A stretch of 64,000 nucleotides of DNA, taken from the NCBI GenBank assembly GCA_038207265.1, contig JBBQZZ010000015.1, positions 1-64,000 on the forward strand, written 5' to 3'. Shown here in pieces: positions 1 through 7,351 of this stretch. Source of the stretch: JACMLD01 sp038207265 (lineage in GTDB: Bacteria; Bacteroidota; Bacteroidia; Chitinophagales; Chitinophagaceae). The stretch's first letter is position 1. The number at the start of each line of letters is the position of its first letter. The translations under genes were made by a program, and so were the position numbers. A model generated the notes under the pieces. That model made no database searches. It saw only the letters and a program-made list of their open reading frames with translations, and had not been told where the DNA came from.

Positions 1-535
1 GAAAAAGGAAAGAAGGCCTTTTACATTTACCTCTCTCAACGATTGGGATCATCTTGAATTTACTATTAAAATTTACTCAGATCATGATGGTGTTACCAAT
101 GAATTGGGAAAACTAAAAGCAGGCGATGAACTTATTTTGCATGATATTTTTGGCGCTATAAATTATAAAGACGAAGGGGTTTTTATTGCAGGCGGAGCAG
201 GCGTTACGCCTTTCATTGCTATTTTCCGGCAATTGCAAAAAGATGGAAAATTGGGTAATAATAAATTGATTTTTTCCAACAGAACTTCAAAAGATATTAT
301 TCTTAAAGATGAATTTGAAAAAATGCTGGGCGATAATTTTATCAATACACTTACGGATGAAAAAACAGAAAAATATGACAACAGGAAAATAGATGTAAAT
401 TATCTGAAAGAAAAAATAAAAAACCTTTCTCAATATTTTTATATCTGTGGGCCTGATGCTATGATTGAAAGTATCGGTAAAGATCTTCAGCAATTAGGAG
501 TTGATAAAGATAAAATAGTGATAGAACAATTTTAA
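1..535 (+). CDS. FAD/NAD(P)-binding oxidoreductase (ferredoxin/flavodoxin reductase-like), 5' end outside window
   Basis: The frame is open from base 2 and ends at the stop at 533-535, leaving 177 visible residues; the start lies upstream. Visible residues 5-8 read R-P-F-T, the RxFT/RxYS flavin-binding motif of ferredoxin-NADP reductase-type domains. GGAGVTPF at about 64-71 is the pyridine-nucleotide-binding loop, and CGPDAMI near 149 is the conserved CGP motif of the same domain. The protein should move electrons between NAD(P)H and a flavin or iron-sulphur partner. Whether a ferredoxin, globin or membrane domain precedes it cannot be seen. A TTG at 104 could be mistaken for a start, but it lies inside the FAD domain. 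Confidence 0.85.
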   Translation, partial: KKERRPFTFTSLNDWDHLEFTIKIYSDHDGVTNELGKLKAGDELILHDIFGAINYKDEGVFIAGGAGVTPFIAIFRQLQKDGKLGNNKLIFSNRTSKDIILKDEFEKMLGDNFINTLTDEKTEKYDNRKIDVNYLKEKIKNLSQYFYICGPDAMIESIGKDLQQLGVDKDKIVIEQF

Positions 536-584
536 AATTCTGAAATTAAAAGCTTTTGATAGATTTTATCAACAGGGATTCAAG

Positions 585-1139
585 ATGGACGAAGAAATAA
601 ATAAAACAATTTGGACAATCGGCCACTCTACCCGCACACTGGAAGAGTTTGTTGAAATGCTACATTCCTTTCAGATAAAAGAAGTAGTTGATATCCGAAG
701 CTACCCTGGGTCAATGCGTTACCCGCATTTTAACAAAGAAGCGTTGGAAGTTTCTTTGTCATCACATGGCGTGTTGTATTTCCATATAAAAAATCTGGGA
801 GGAAGAAGAAAGACAAATACTGATTCAAAAAATACAGCATGGCACCATCCGGCTTTTAGAGGGTATGCTGATTATATGGAAACCGGCTTATTCAGAGAAG
901 GAGTTCAAGTGCTTGAAACAATTGCAATACAACAGAGGACTGCCTATATGTGTTCGGAAGCCTTATGGTGGCGCTGCCACCGATCCATGGTTTCTGATTT
1001 TTTAAAAGTAGGGGGATGGAAAGTGATGCATATCATGAGGCTTGGGAAAGGAGAAGAACACCGCTTCACTGCACCTGCTGAAATTATCGATGGGGCATTG
1101 ACCTACGAAGAAAATAAAATAAAAGGTGAGTCATCATAA
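585..1139 (+). CDS. DUF488 family protein
   Basis: This 184-residue protein has the usual DUF488 layout. The N-terminus reads TIGHSTRTLEEF, followed by the basic R-S-Y-P-G-S-x-R stretch and LGGRR. Near residue 125-135 comes a Cys/Glu/Cys-His-Arg segment (MCSEALWWRCHR) typical of the family. The family is widespread and has no firmly established biochemical role; the conserved Cys and Arg residues suggest a nucleic-acid or small-molecule binding or enzymatic site, but that is inference. It lies 49 bases after the reductase gene on the same strand and starts the run of stress and fermentation genes that follows. Confidence 0.85.
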   Translation: MDEEINKTIWTIGHSTRTLEEFVEMLHSFQIKEVVDIRSYPGSMRYPHFNKEALEVSLSSHGVLYFHIKNLGGRRKTNTDSKNTAWHHPAFRGYADYMETGLFREGVQVLETIAIQQRTAYMCSEALWWRCHRSMVSDFLKVGGWKVMHIMRLGKGEEHRFTAPAEIIDGALTYEENKIKGESS

Positions 1140-1285
1140 AGATGTATTAAAGCGCAATGAATTTATCACTAACAAATAAAGAAACAGGAAAAGGTCAAAA
1201 TGCTGGCCCGGCAAATGGCGATAGTTTTTATAGACTTGGTATATGCTATTACTTTTAACGCTATGATAAAAAGAAAACTTTAAAA

Positions 1286-1909
1286 ATGAATGATATGAAT
1301 ACCATTAGTTGTTTATTCCTTGATATCGGCGGTGTTCTGCTTACCAATGGATGGGGACATGTATCACGGCATCTGGCAGCCGAAAAATTTCACCTGGATA
1401 TACCAGAAATGGATACCCGGCATACGCTTACATTCGACACTTATGAATTAGGCAAGCTTACACTTGAAGAGTATTTAGACCGAACTGTATTTTATGAAGA
1501 GAGATCATTCACTAAAAAAGAATTCAGGGACTTTATGTTTGTCCAATCCAAAGAACTTCCTGAAATGATAGCATTCATCATCAAATTAAAAAAGAAATAT
1601 AATTTAAAGATCGCCGTAGTTAGCAATGAAGGAAGAGAATTAAATACTTACCGAATTGAAACATTTAACTTAGCCAGCTTCGTTGATTTTTTTATTTCTT
1701 CCAGCTATGTTCATTTCCGGAAACCCGATATTGACATATTTAAATTGGCACTTGATATATCCCACGTTAAGCCAGAAGAAGTAATTTATATTGAGGATCA
1801 GCCCATGTTTGTAAGCGTAGCTGAAAGTTTAGGAATAACAGGCATTCATCATACCAGTTATGAAGATACCTGTAAAAGACTGGAATCATTCGGGTTAAAA
1901 AGTAAATAA
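1286..1909 (+). CDS. HAD superfamily hydrolase (HAD-IA, YihX-like)
   Basis: The 207-residue product has HAD motif I as LFLDIGGVL at residues 10-18, with nucleophile D13. Motif II is in the VVSNEGRE segment near 112-119, motif III is at the RKPDIDIFK lysine near 145, and motif IV is IYIEDQP near 170. Position +2 after the nucleophile is Gly rather than the Asp that most phosphatases use as acid/base, so either an unusual mechanism or a non-phosphatase role is possible. Its stop overlaps the acetate kinase start by one base (TAATG at 1907-1911), which implies translational coupling and a shared mRNA. The substrate is unknown, although coupling to acetate kinase suggests phosphorylated metabolites. 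Confidence 0.85.
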   Translation: MNDMNTISCLFLDIGGVLLTNGWGHVSRHLAAEKFHLDIPEMDTRHTLTFDTYELGKLTLEEYLDRTVFYEERSFTKKEFRDFMFVQSKELPEMIAFIIKLKKKYNLKIAVVSNEGRELNTYRIETFNLASFVDFFISSSYVHFRKPDIDIFKLALDISHVKPEEVIYIEDQPMFVSVAESLGITGIHHTSYEDTCKRLESFGLKSK

Positions 1910-3096
1910 TGAAGCAAGACAACCCCTATATATTAACGATCAATGGAGGTTCATCCAGTATCAAATTTGCTTTGTATAAAGTAGAAGAACCACTGACACA
2001 ATTGTTTTGGGGACAGATAGAAAACATCGGAACTAAAAAAGCGAAACTCAATTCTAATAATACTGTTGATAAACAAAATAATAGTATCGATTTTAAGGCT
2101 GCCGATCATGAGCAGGCAGCGAATCATTTAATTGACTGGTTAGAGAAGCAGGAAGACTTTACTTCAGTATCTGCAATAGGGCATCGTATAGTTCATGGAA
2201 TGAAACATACCGAACCCCAACTTATTACTGATGATTTATTAAATGAATTAAGAAAGATCAGTGCCTTCGACCCTGAACATTTGCCAGAGGAAATTAAATT
2301 GATAGAAACGTTCAATAAGCGTTATCCCCTTTTAAAGCAGATAGCTTGTTTTGATACTGCCTTCCATACTTCGATGCCGGTTTTCGCAAAATTATTATCT
2401 ATTCCCCGCCGGTATTATGAAATGGGCATTCAGCGCTATGGTTTTCATGGTCTCTCGTATGCCTACCTGATGGAAGAACTTGAAAGGGTCGCCGGAAAAG
2501 ATGCGGCAAACGGCAAAATAATTCTGGCACATCTTGGTAATGGCGCAAGTCTTGCTGCAGTTAAAGATGGTAAAAGTATGGACACCAGCATGGGCTTCAC
2601 GCCAACATCCGGGTTGCCCATGGGCACACGTACCGGCGATCTTGACCCAGGGGTTGCATGGTATCTGATGCAACAAGAAAATCTTACACCAAAAGAATTT
2701 AGTCATCTCATCAATCATGAATCCGGTTTACTGGGTATATCAGAAACAAATTCGGACATGCGAGAACTAATGAAAATGGAAGACGCAGATAAACGTGCGA
2801 AAGAAGCCATTGAAGTATTTTGCTATCAAACCAAAAAATGGGTTGGGTCATTTGCTGCAGTACTCGGAGGGCTTGATACATTAGTGTTTTCCGGTGGCAT
2901 TGGAGAACATTCTCCGGAAGTACGAAGTAAAATATGCGATAACCTTGAATTTTTAGGAATTGAATTGGATGAAATAAAAAATATGAGCAATGAACCTGTT
3001 ATTTCTGCTGATATAAGTAATGTAAAGGTTCGCGTTATTAAAACAAATGAAGAGCTGATGATAGCAACCATGGTTTACGATGTGCTGAATTATTAA
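1909..3096 (+). CDS. ackA: Acetate kinase
   Basis: This 395-residue protein has the full acetate kinase pattern: N-terminal NGGSSSIKF, GHRIVHG near 105, HLGNGAS near 207, GLPMGTRTGDLDPG near 235-248 and SGGIGEHSPEVR near 328-339. The length is typical. It interconverts acetyl phosphate plus ADP with acetate plus ATP in the cytoplasm. No phosphotransacetylase gene is nearby, but a phosphoketolase that makes acetyl phosphate lies about 4 kb downstream on the same strand, so this copy probably serves the phosphoketolase route. It overlaps the HAD gene by one base. Confidence 0.96.
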   Translation: MKQDNPYILTINGGSSSIKFALYKVEEPLTQLFWGQIENIGTKKAKLNSNNTVDKQNNSIDFKAADHEQAANHLIDWLEKQEDFTSVSAIGHRIVHGMKHTEPQLITDDLLNELRKISAFDPEHLPEEIKLIETFNKRYPLLKQIACFDTAFHTSMPVFAKLLSIPRRYYEMGIQRYGFHGLSYAYLMEELERVAGKDAANGKIILAHLGNGASLAAVKDGKSMDTSMGFTPTSGLPMGTRTGDLDPGVAWYLMQQENLTPKEFSHLINHESGLLGISETNSDMRELMKMEDADKRAKEAIEVFCYQTKKWVGSFAAVLGGLDTLVFSGGIGEHSPEVRSKICDNLEFLGIELDEIKNMSNEPVISADISNVKVRVIKTNEELMIATMVYDVLNY

Positions 3097-3238
3097 AAAA
3101 TGGAAAGGGCTGAGCGTAACATTAAGTCGAAAATAAAATGAGTGAATGATGTAACTATTATCATTAATTGTGTAAGAAAAACGTGCGTTAAAGTGCTTAA
3201 CTTATAAGCTATATCAATCACTTAAAATCTCATTAAAA

Positions 3239-3682
3239 ATGAAAGCATTACAAACAGTAGCCTTGTCAATAGCCCTGGTAACACTATTTGCATCTTGCCA
3301 GTCCACTTCGGCTCAAACAAGTTCCCTGTCAAACGCACAAACAAGAAGTGAAATTATGAATGCAATAGCTAATGATAGTGTAATGTCGAAAGAAATGCTA
3401 AGCACCATGATGATTAATAAAAATGGTATGATGGTGATGCAGCAACACCAAATAATGATGATGGGTAACCAAGATTCAATGATGAATATGCTAAAAAATA
3501 ATCCAGGTATGATACAAGGTATGTTCTCAGGCATGATGGAAACAGCTAAGGGTGATAGCACTATGATGTACAATATGTTTAATATAATGAAAAGTAATCC
3601 GCAAATGATGCAGATGATGCAAACAGGAAGAGGTGACAAAACGATGAATGGTATGAAGCCTATGCGAGAAATGGGCAATTGA
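3239..3682 (+). CDS. Methionine-rich lipoprotein, possible copper binder
   Basis: The N-terminus is a clear lipoprotein signal: a basic start, a hydrophobic core and the lipobox L-F-A-S-C at residue 20. The mature part is extremely rich in methionine: 31 Met among 147 residues, many as MM, MMM or MxxM. There is almost no other recognisable domain. Met-rich periplasmic or lipid-anchored proteins often bind Cu(I), and a CopB-like copper ATPase with a His/Met-rich N-terminus lies about 1 kb downstream. A copper-chaperone or buffer role is inference from composition and context. Simple acquisition of low-complexity sequence is the alternative. It is followed after 30 bases by a tiny membrane-peptide gene. 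Confidence 0.8.
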   Translation: MKALQTVALSIALVTLFASCQSTSAQTSSLSNAQTRSEIMNAIANDSVMSKEMLSTMMINKNGMMVMQQHQIMMMGNQDSMMNMLKNNPGMIQGMFSGMMETAKGDSTMMYNMFNIMKSNPQMMQMMQTGRGDKTMNGMKPMREMGN

Positions 3683-3712
3683 CCTCATTACTTACTTTCA
3701 AGCTTTAAAATT

Positions 3713-3835
3713 ATGATGCACAATAACGAACATTATTATTACTGGGGAATGCATATGGGTTGGTGGTTCTTTATTCTCTTTTTTACTGTTATAGTAATTG
3801 CAGGGTTGATTACCTGGTCCCGAAAAAGAAAATAA
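3713..3835 (+). CDS. 40-residue single-span membrane peptide
   Basis: A short frame from ATG 3713 to TAA 3833-3835 encodes 40 residues. The N-terminus is rich in His, Tyr, Met and Trp (HNNEHYYYWGMHMGWW). One hydrophobic helix follows at about residues 18-34, and the end is basic (SRKRK), giving a plausible N-out/C-in topology. It lies 30 bases after the Met-rich lipoprotein. The His/Met-rich outer segment could contact copper with its neighbour; this is inference from composition only. It could also be a chance frame, but composition and topology look like a real small membrane protein. Confidence 0.55.
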   Translation: MMHNNEHYYYWGMHMGWWFFILFFTVIVIAGLITWSRKRK

Positions 3836-3946
3836 AAATACTAACTGCATAAAAATGCGCTTAAGCTATCGTAAAGCATAATATAAATAGGGTCTAAACA
3901 GACAGAACCGGTTAGCAGTATTTTTAAATAAATAATATCTCAAGAT

Positions 3947-4333
3947 ATGGAATACTATTTCAGTAAAACGATCGCCGGCAGTTTTGATGACACAATTGAA
4001 AAAGTTACGGAGGCACTCAAGGGAGGAGGCTTTGGCATACTCACTGAAATTGACATAAAAGATACATTAAAGAAGAAACTTGGCATTGATTTTTACAACT
4101 ATAAAATCCTTGGCGCCTGCAATCCTGCCTTTGCATATAAAGCCTTGCTGGCAGAAGACAAAATAGGCGTTATGTTACCTTGTAATGTGATCGTTCAGGA
4201 AAAAATTGCCGGGCAGGTGGAGGTTTCTGCTATTGATCCGATAGCTTCTATGCAGGCAATCGAAAATAGGGGGCTTGCTGACGTTGCCTCGGAAATGAGA
4301 AGCAGGCTGCAGAAAATGGTAATGGAATTATAG
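3947..4333 (+). CDS. DUF302 domain-containing protein
   Basis: The 128-residue protein is a single DUF302 domain: FDDTIEKVTEALKGGGFGILTEIDIKDTLKKKLG near the N-terminus, then YKILGACNPAFAYKALLAEDKIGVMLPCNVIVQE, which is the family's hallmark. There is no signal peptide, so it should be cytoplasmic. The biochemical role of DUF302 is not established; such genes often sit among stress, metal or low-oxygen genes, as here. It is followed after 46 bases by the HPF/RaiA-like gene. Confidence 0.9.
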   Translation: MEYYFSKTIAGSFDDTIEKVTEALKGGGFGILTEIDIKDTLKKKLGIDFYNYKILGACNPAFAYKALLAEDKIGVMLPCNVIVQEKIAGQVEVSAIDPIASMQAIENRGLADVASEMRSRLQKMVMEL

Positions 4334-4379
4334 CAGCACACTTCTTGCTTATTCAACAAAAACACATAAAATATAAACT

Positions 4380-4694
4380 ATGAACATACAAATTAATACT
4401 GACAAAAATGTAACCGTGCATACAGCATACGATGAACAGTTGGAAGCGTTATTGACGAAAGAGTTAAGAAGGTTTGATGAGCATATTACCAGGCTTGAAG
4501 TACATCTTTCCGATGAGAACGGAAACAAAGATTCGCAGGATGATAAAAAGTGCCTGATAGAAGCAAGGCTGAAAGGACGGCAACCAATTGCAGTATCTGC
4601 ATTAGCCAATACTTACGACCAGGCTGTTAATAGTGCGATTGATAAATTAAGGGCTTCCCTCGATTCAATCATTGGACGGCTACAGAATTACTAA
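4380..4694 (+). CDS. HPF/RaiA-family ribosome-associated protein
   Basis: The 104-residue product matches the short hibernation-promoting-factor/RaiA fold: beta strand MNIQINTDKNV, helix with ELRRFDEHITRLEVHLSDENG, then the strand CLIEARLKGRQPIAVSA and a helix of YDQAVNSAIDKLRASLDSIIGRL. It lacks the C-terminal dimerisation domain of long HPF, so it resembles short HPF or YfiA. Proteins of this family bind the 30S subunit and silence idle ribosomes in stationary phase or stress. Its place between DUF302 and the copper ATPase fits a stress island. The divergent sequence leaves open a non-ribosomal role. Confidence 0.85.
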   Translation: MNIQINTDKNVTVHTAYDEQLEALLTKELRRFDEHITRLEVHLSDENGNKDSQDDKKCLIEARLKGRQPIAVSALANTYDQAVNSAIDKLRASLDSIIGRLQNY

Positions 4695-4735
4695 GAGTAC
4701 ATCTGTTTAAATATTAAAAAATGAAACTATAGTAA

Positions 4736-6745
4736 ATGGATCATTCTAAAATGAAACATGACGCAGTGCCAAACGGTGATAATTCGCCAATGGGTCATGC
4801 AGGGCATAACCATCATGCCATGATGATTGCTGACTTTAGAAAGCGTTTTTACGTGGTATTGGTATTAACTATACCCGTCTTGTTGTTATCATCTATGATA
4901 CAACATTTCATAGGAGTTGACTGGGAATTTAGCGGTTCAATCTATATTTTATTTGCATTGTCAACCGTAGTATTTATTTATGGTGGATGGCCCTTTTTAA
5001 AAGGCCTGGTAAGTGAAGTAAGAGAAAAGAACCCGGGCATGATGACCTTGATAGGCTTTGCCATTTCAGTTGCTTATGTATATAGTACAGCAACTGTATT
5101 TGGGCTGAAGGGTATGGATTTTTACTGGGAACTGGCAACGCTTATTCTCATCATGTTACTAGGGCATTGGATAGAAATGAAATCTATTGCCGGCGCTTCC
5201 AAAGAGCTGGAATTGTTAGTGCAGTTGATGCCTGCCGATGCGCATATGGTGATGGGAGATAAAATACACGACATAAAAACGGATACATTAAAAGAGAAAG
5301 ACATCATTCTTGTTAAACCGGGAGAAAAAGTTGCAGCCGATGGAATCATATCCGAAGGTGAAAGCTATCTGAATGAGTCGATGCTCACTGGAGAATCGAA
5401 GCCGGTGAAAAAAATAAATGGTGATAAAGTAATTGCAGGTTCGATCAATGGGAATGGTTCTGTTAAAGTGACCGTATCTCACGCCGCAAAAGATTCTTAT
5501 CTATCCACAGTAATAAAGTTGGTGGATGATGCGCAAAAAGCCAAATCAAAAACGCAATTGCTGGCAGACAAAGCTGCAAAATGGCTAACGCTGATTGCAA
5601 TGGTTGCAGGGATAACCACATTTTTATATTGGTATTTAACTGGCCGGCCTTTGGACTTTGCCATGGCGAGAATGGTGACGGTTATAGTTATCTGCTGCCC
5701 GCATGCATTAGGATTGGCGGTACCCCTTGTGGTAGCCAGATCTACTTCGCTGGCAGCAAAAAATGGATTGCTCATTAAGAACAGAACAGCATTTGAAAAT
5801 GCAAGAAAAATTACCACCATCGTATTTGACAAAACCGGAACGCTCACTGTTGGGAAATTTGAAGTGTCAAAAATAGTATCGCTGCAAAAAGATGTAAACG
5901 AAAATGAATTGATAAGGCTTGCATCTGCCCTGGAGCAAAAATCGGAACATCCTATTGCTACTGGAATTTTACAGAAAGCAAAAAGTTTATCGCTCACTGT
6001 TCCTGCAGCTGAAAATTTTAATGCCATTACCGGCAAAGGTGTTGAAGCAACTGTTGATGGAAAAAAAATACTGGTTGTAAGCCCGGGTTATTTAAAAGAA
6101 AAAAACATCGCTGTTCCGGATGGCTTTAAAGCCAATGATACAGAAACTGTTGTGTTTGTTATCATCAACGATGCACTTTCAGGATACATTGCTCTATCAG
6201 ATGAAATACGTCCTGAATCAGCAGAAGCGATTGCAACTTTAAAAAAAGAAAATATCAAATCAATATTATTAACGGGTGATAATAGTAAGGTTGCAAAAAG
6301 TGTGAGTGAAACATTGGGGATGGATAGTTTTATTGCCGAAGTGCTGCCAGATCAAAAATTAGAAAAGATAAAAGAGTTGCAAACCAAAGGCGAGTATGTA
6401 GCAATGACAGGCGATGGTGTAAACGATGCGCCAGCGCTTGCACAGGCAGATGTTGGTATTGCAGTTGGCAGTGGCAGCGATATTGCTGCGGAAACAGCAG
6501 GCATTGTGTTGGTCAACAGTAATCCAAAAGACATTGTGAGTTTGATTCTATTTGGCAAAGCCACTCACCGGAAGATGATTCAAAATTTAATATGGGCCAC
6601 TGGCTACAACGTGGTGGCATTACCACTGGCGGCAGGTGTATTATATCATTGGGGGATATTGTTAAACCCGGCGGCAGGTGCAGCTTTGATGGCGGTCAGT
6701 ACTATCGTGGTTGCCATTAATGCAAGTATGTTGAAAGTAAAGTAA
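4736..6745 (+). CDS. Copper-translocating P1B-type ATPase, CPH (CopB-like) class
   Basis: This 669-residue protein has the P1B ATPase core: TGES actuator loop near residue 218, the membrane motif C-P-H at 321-323, phosphorylated Asp in DKTGT at about 365, an HP motif (SEHPIATG) in the nucleotide domain and TGDGVNDAP near 558. The N-terminus has no CxxC metal-binding domain. Instead it is rich in His and Met (HSKMKHD, HAGHNHHAMM). CPH rather than CPC, plus this His-rich tail, indicates the CopB group that exports copper from the cytoplasm. The ATG start follows the HPF-like gene by 41 bases. The Met-rich lipoprotein upstream is a likely partner. Confidence 0.93.
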   Translation: MDHSKMKHDAVPNGDNSPMGHAGHNHHAMMIADFRKRFYVVLVLTIPVLLLSSMIQHFIGVDWEFSGSIYILFALSTVVFIYGGWPFLKGLVSEVREKNPGMMTLIGFAISVAYVYSTATVFGLKGMDFYWELATLILIMLLGHWIEMKSIAGASKELELLVQLMPADAHMVMGDKIHDIKTDTLKEKDIILVKPGEKVAADGIISEGESYLNESMLTGESKPVKKINGDKVIAGSINGNGSVKVTVSHAAKDSYLSTVIKLVDDAQKAKSKTQLLADKAAKWLTLIAMVAGITTFLYWYLTGRPLDFAMARMVTVIVICCPHALGLAVPLVVARSTSLAAKNGLLIKNRTAFENARKITTIVFDKTGTLTVGKFEVSKIVSLQKDVNENELIRLASALEQKSEHPIATGILQKAKSLSLTVPAAENFNAITGKGVEATVDGKKILVVSPGYLKEKNIAVPDGFKANDTETVVFVIINDALSGYIALSDEIRPESAEAIATLKKENIKSILLTGDNSKVAKSVSETLGMDSFIAEVLPDQKLEKIKELQTKGEYVAMTGDGVNDAPALAQADVGIAVGSGSDIAAETAGIVLVNSNPKDIVSLILFGKATHRKMIQNLIWATGYNVVALPLAAGVLYHWGILLNPAAGAALMAVSTIVVAINASMLKVK

Positions 6746-6890
6746 AAGTTACAAATATGAATAAATAAAAGAAGAGGCAATTCTCTCATATGGGTAGAAT
6801 GAAGAGAGAGTCATTTAGAAAAGCAATGAGCTGATTATAAACAATTTTAAACACTTAACTACATTTTATAAATACTTTAAAACAAAAATT

Positions 6891-7331
6891 ATGAATTATC
6901 TAAAAATGACAACAGCACGGAATATTAGTTTCACTATCGCTGCAGCAATGATGTTATTTATTTTCAGCTCCTGTTCAAAGAAAATTTCTTTTCAAACTTC
7001 TTCTGTTGTTCCGGCTGCCAAGGGCACCGTTAAAGTAAAAAAAGATGGCAATAACAATTACCAGATAAAAATATCAATACAGAACCTGGCAGAGCCAAAC
7101 AGGTTGCAACCTTCAAAGAGTACTTATGTTGTATGGATGGAAACAGATAACAACGGCACAAAAAACATCGGGCAGATCAATAGCTCAACAGGGTTTTTAT
7201 CCAGCAAACTAACAGCTTCTTTTGAAGCCGTTAGTTCATTCAAGCCTCAAAAAATATTTTTAACTGCCGAAGATAATGCCGCTATTCAATACCCGGGTAT
7301 GCAGGTTGTTTTATCCACAGACCGTTTTTAA
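6891..7331 (+). CDS. Putative lipoprotein of unknown function
   Basis: The 146-residue product begins with a lipoprotein signal: a hydrophobic stretch at about 12-25 and a lipobox ending F-S-S-C at residue 28. The mature domain of about 118 residues looks beta-rich (GTVKVKKDGNNNYQIKISI, then repeated strand-like segments such as YVVWMETDNNG and KIFLTAEDN). Its pattern resembles small periplasmic sandwich domains, but I do not recognise a family. It lies directly before the phosphoketolase gene (20 bases), so it may be co-transcribed with it. No metal or catalytic motif stands out. Confidence 0.75.
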   Translation: MNYLKMTTARNISFTIAAAMMLFIFSSCSKKISFQTSSVVPAAKGTVKVKKDGNNNYQIKISIQNLAEPNRLQPSKSTYVVWMETDNNGTKNIGQINSSTGFLSSKLTASFEAVSSFKPQKIFLTAEDNAAIQYPGMQVVLSTDRF

Positions 7332-7351
7332 AATAATTAAATTTTATAGTG

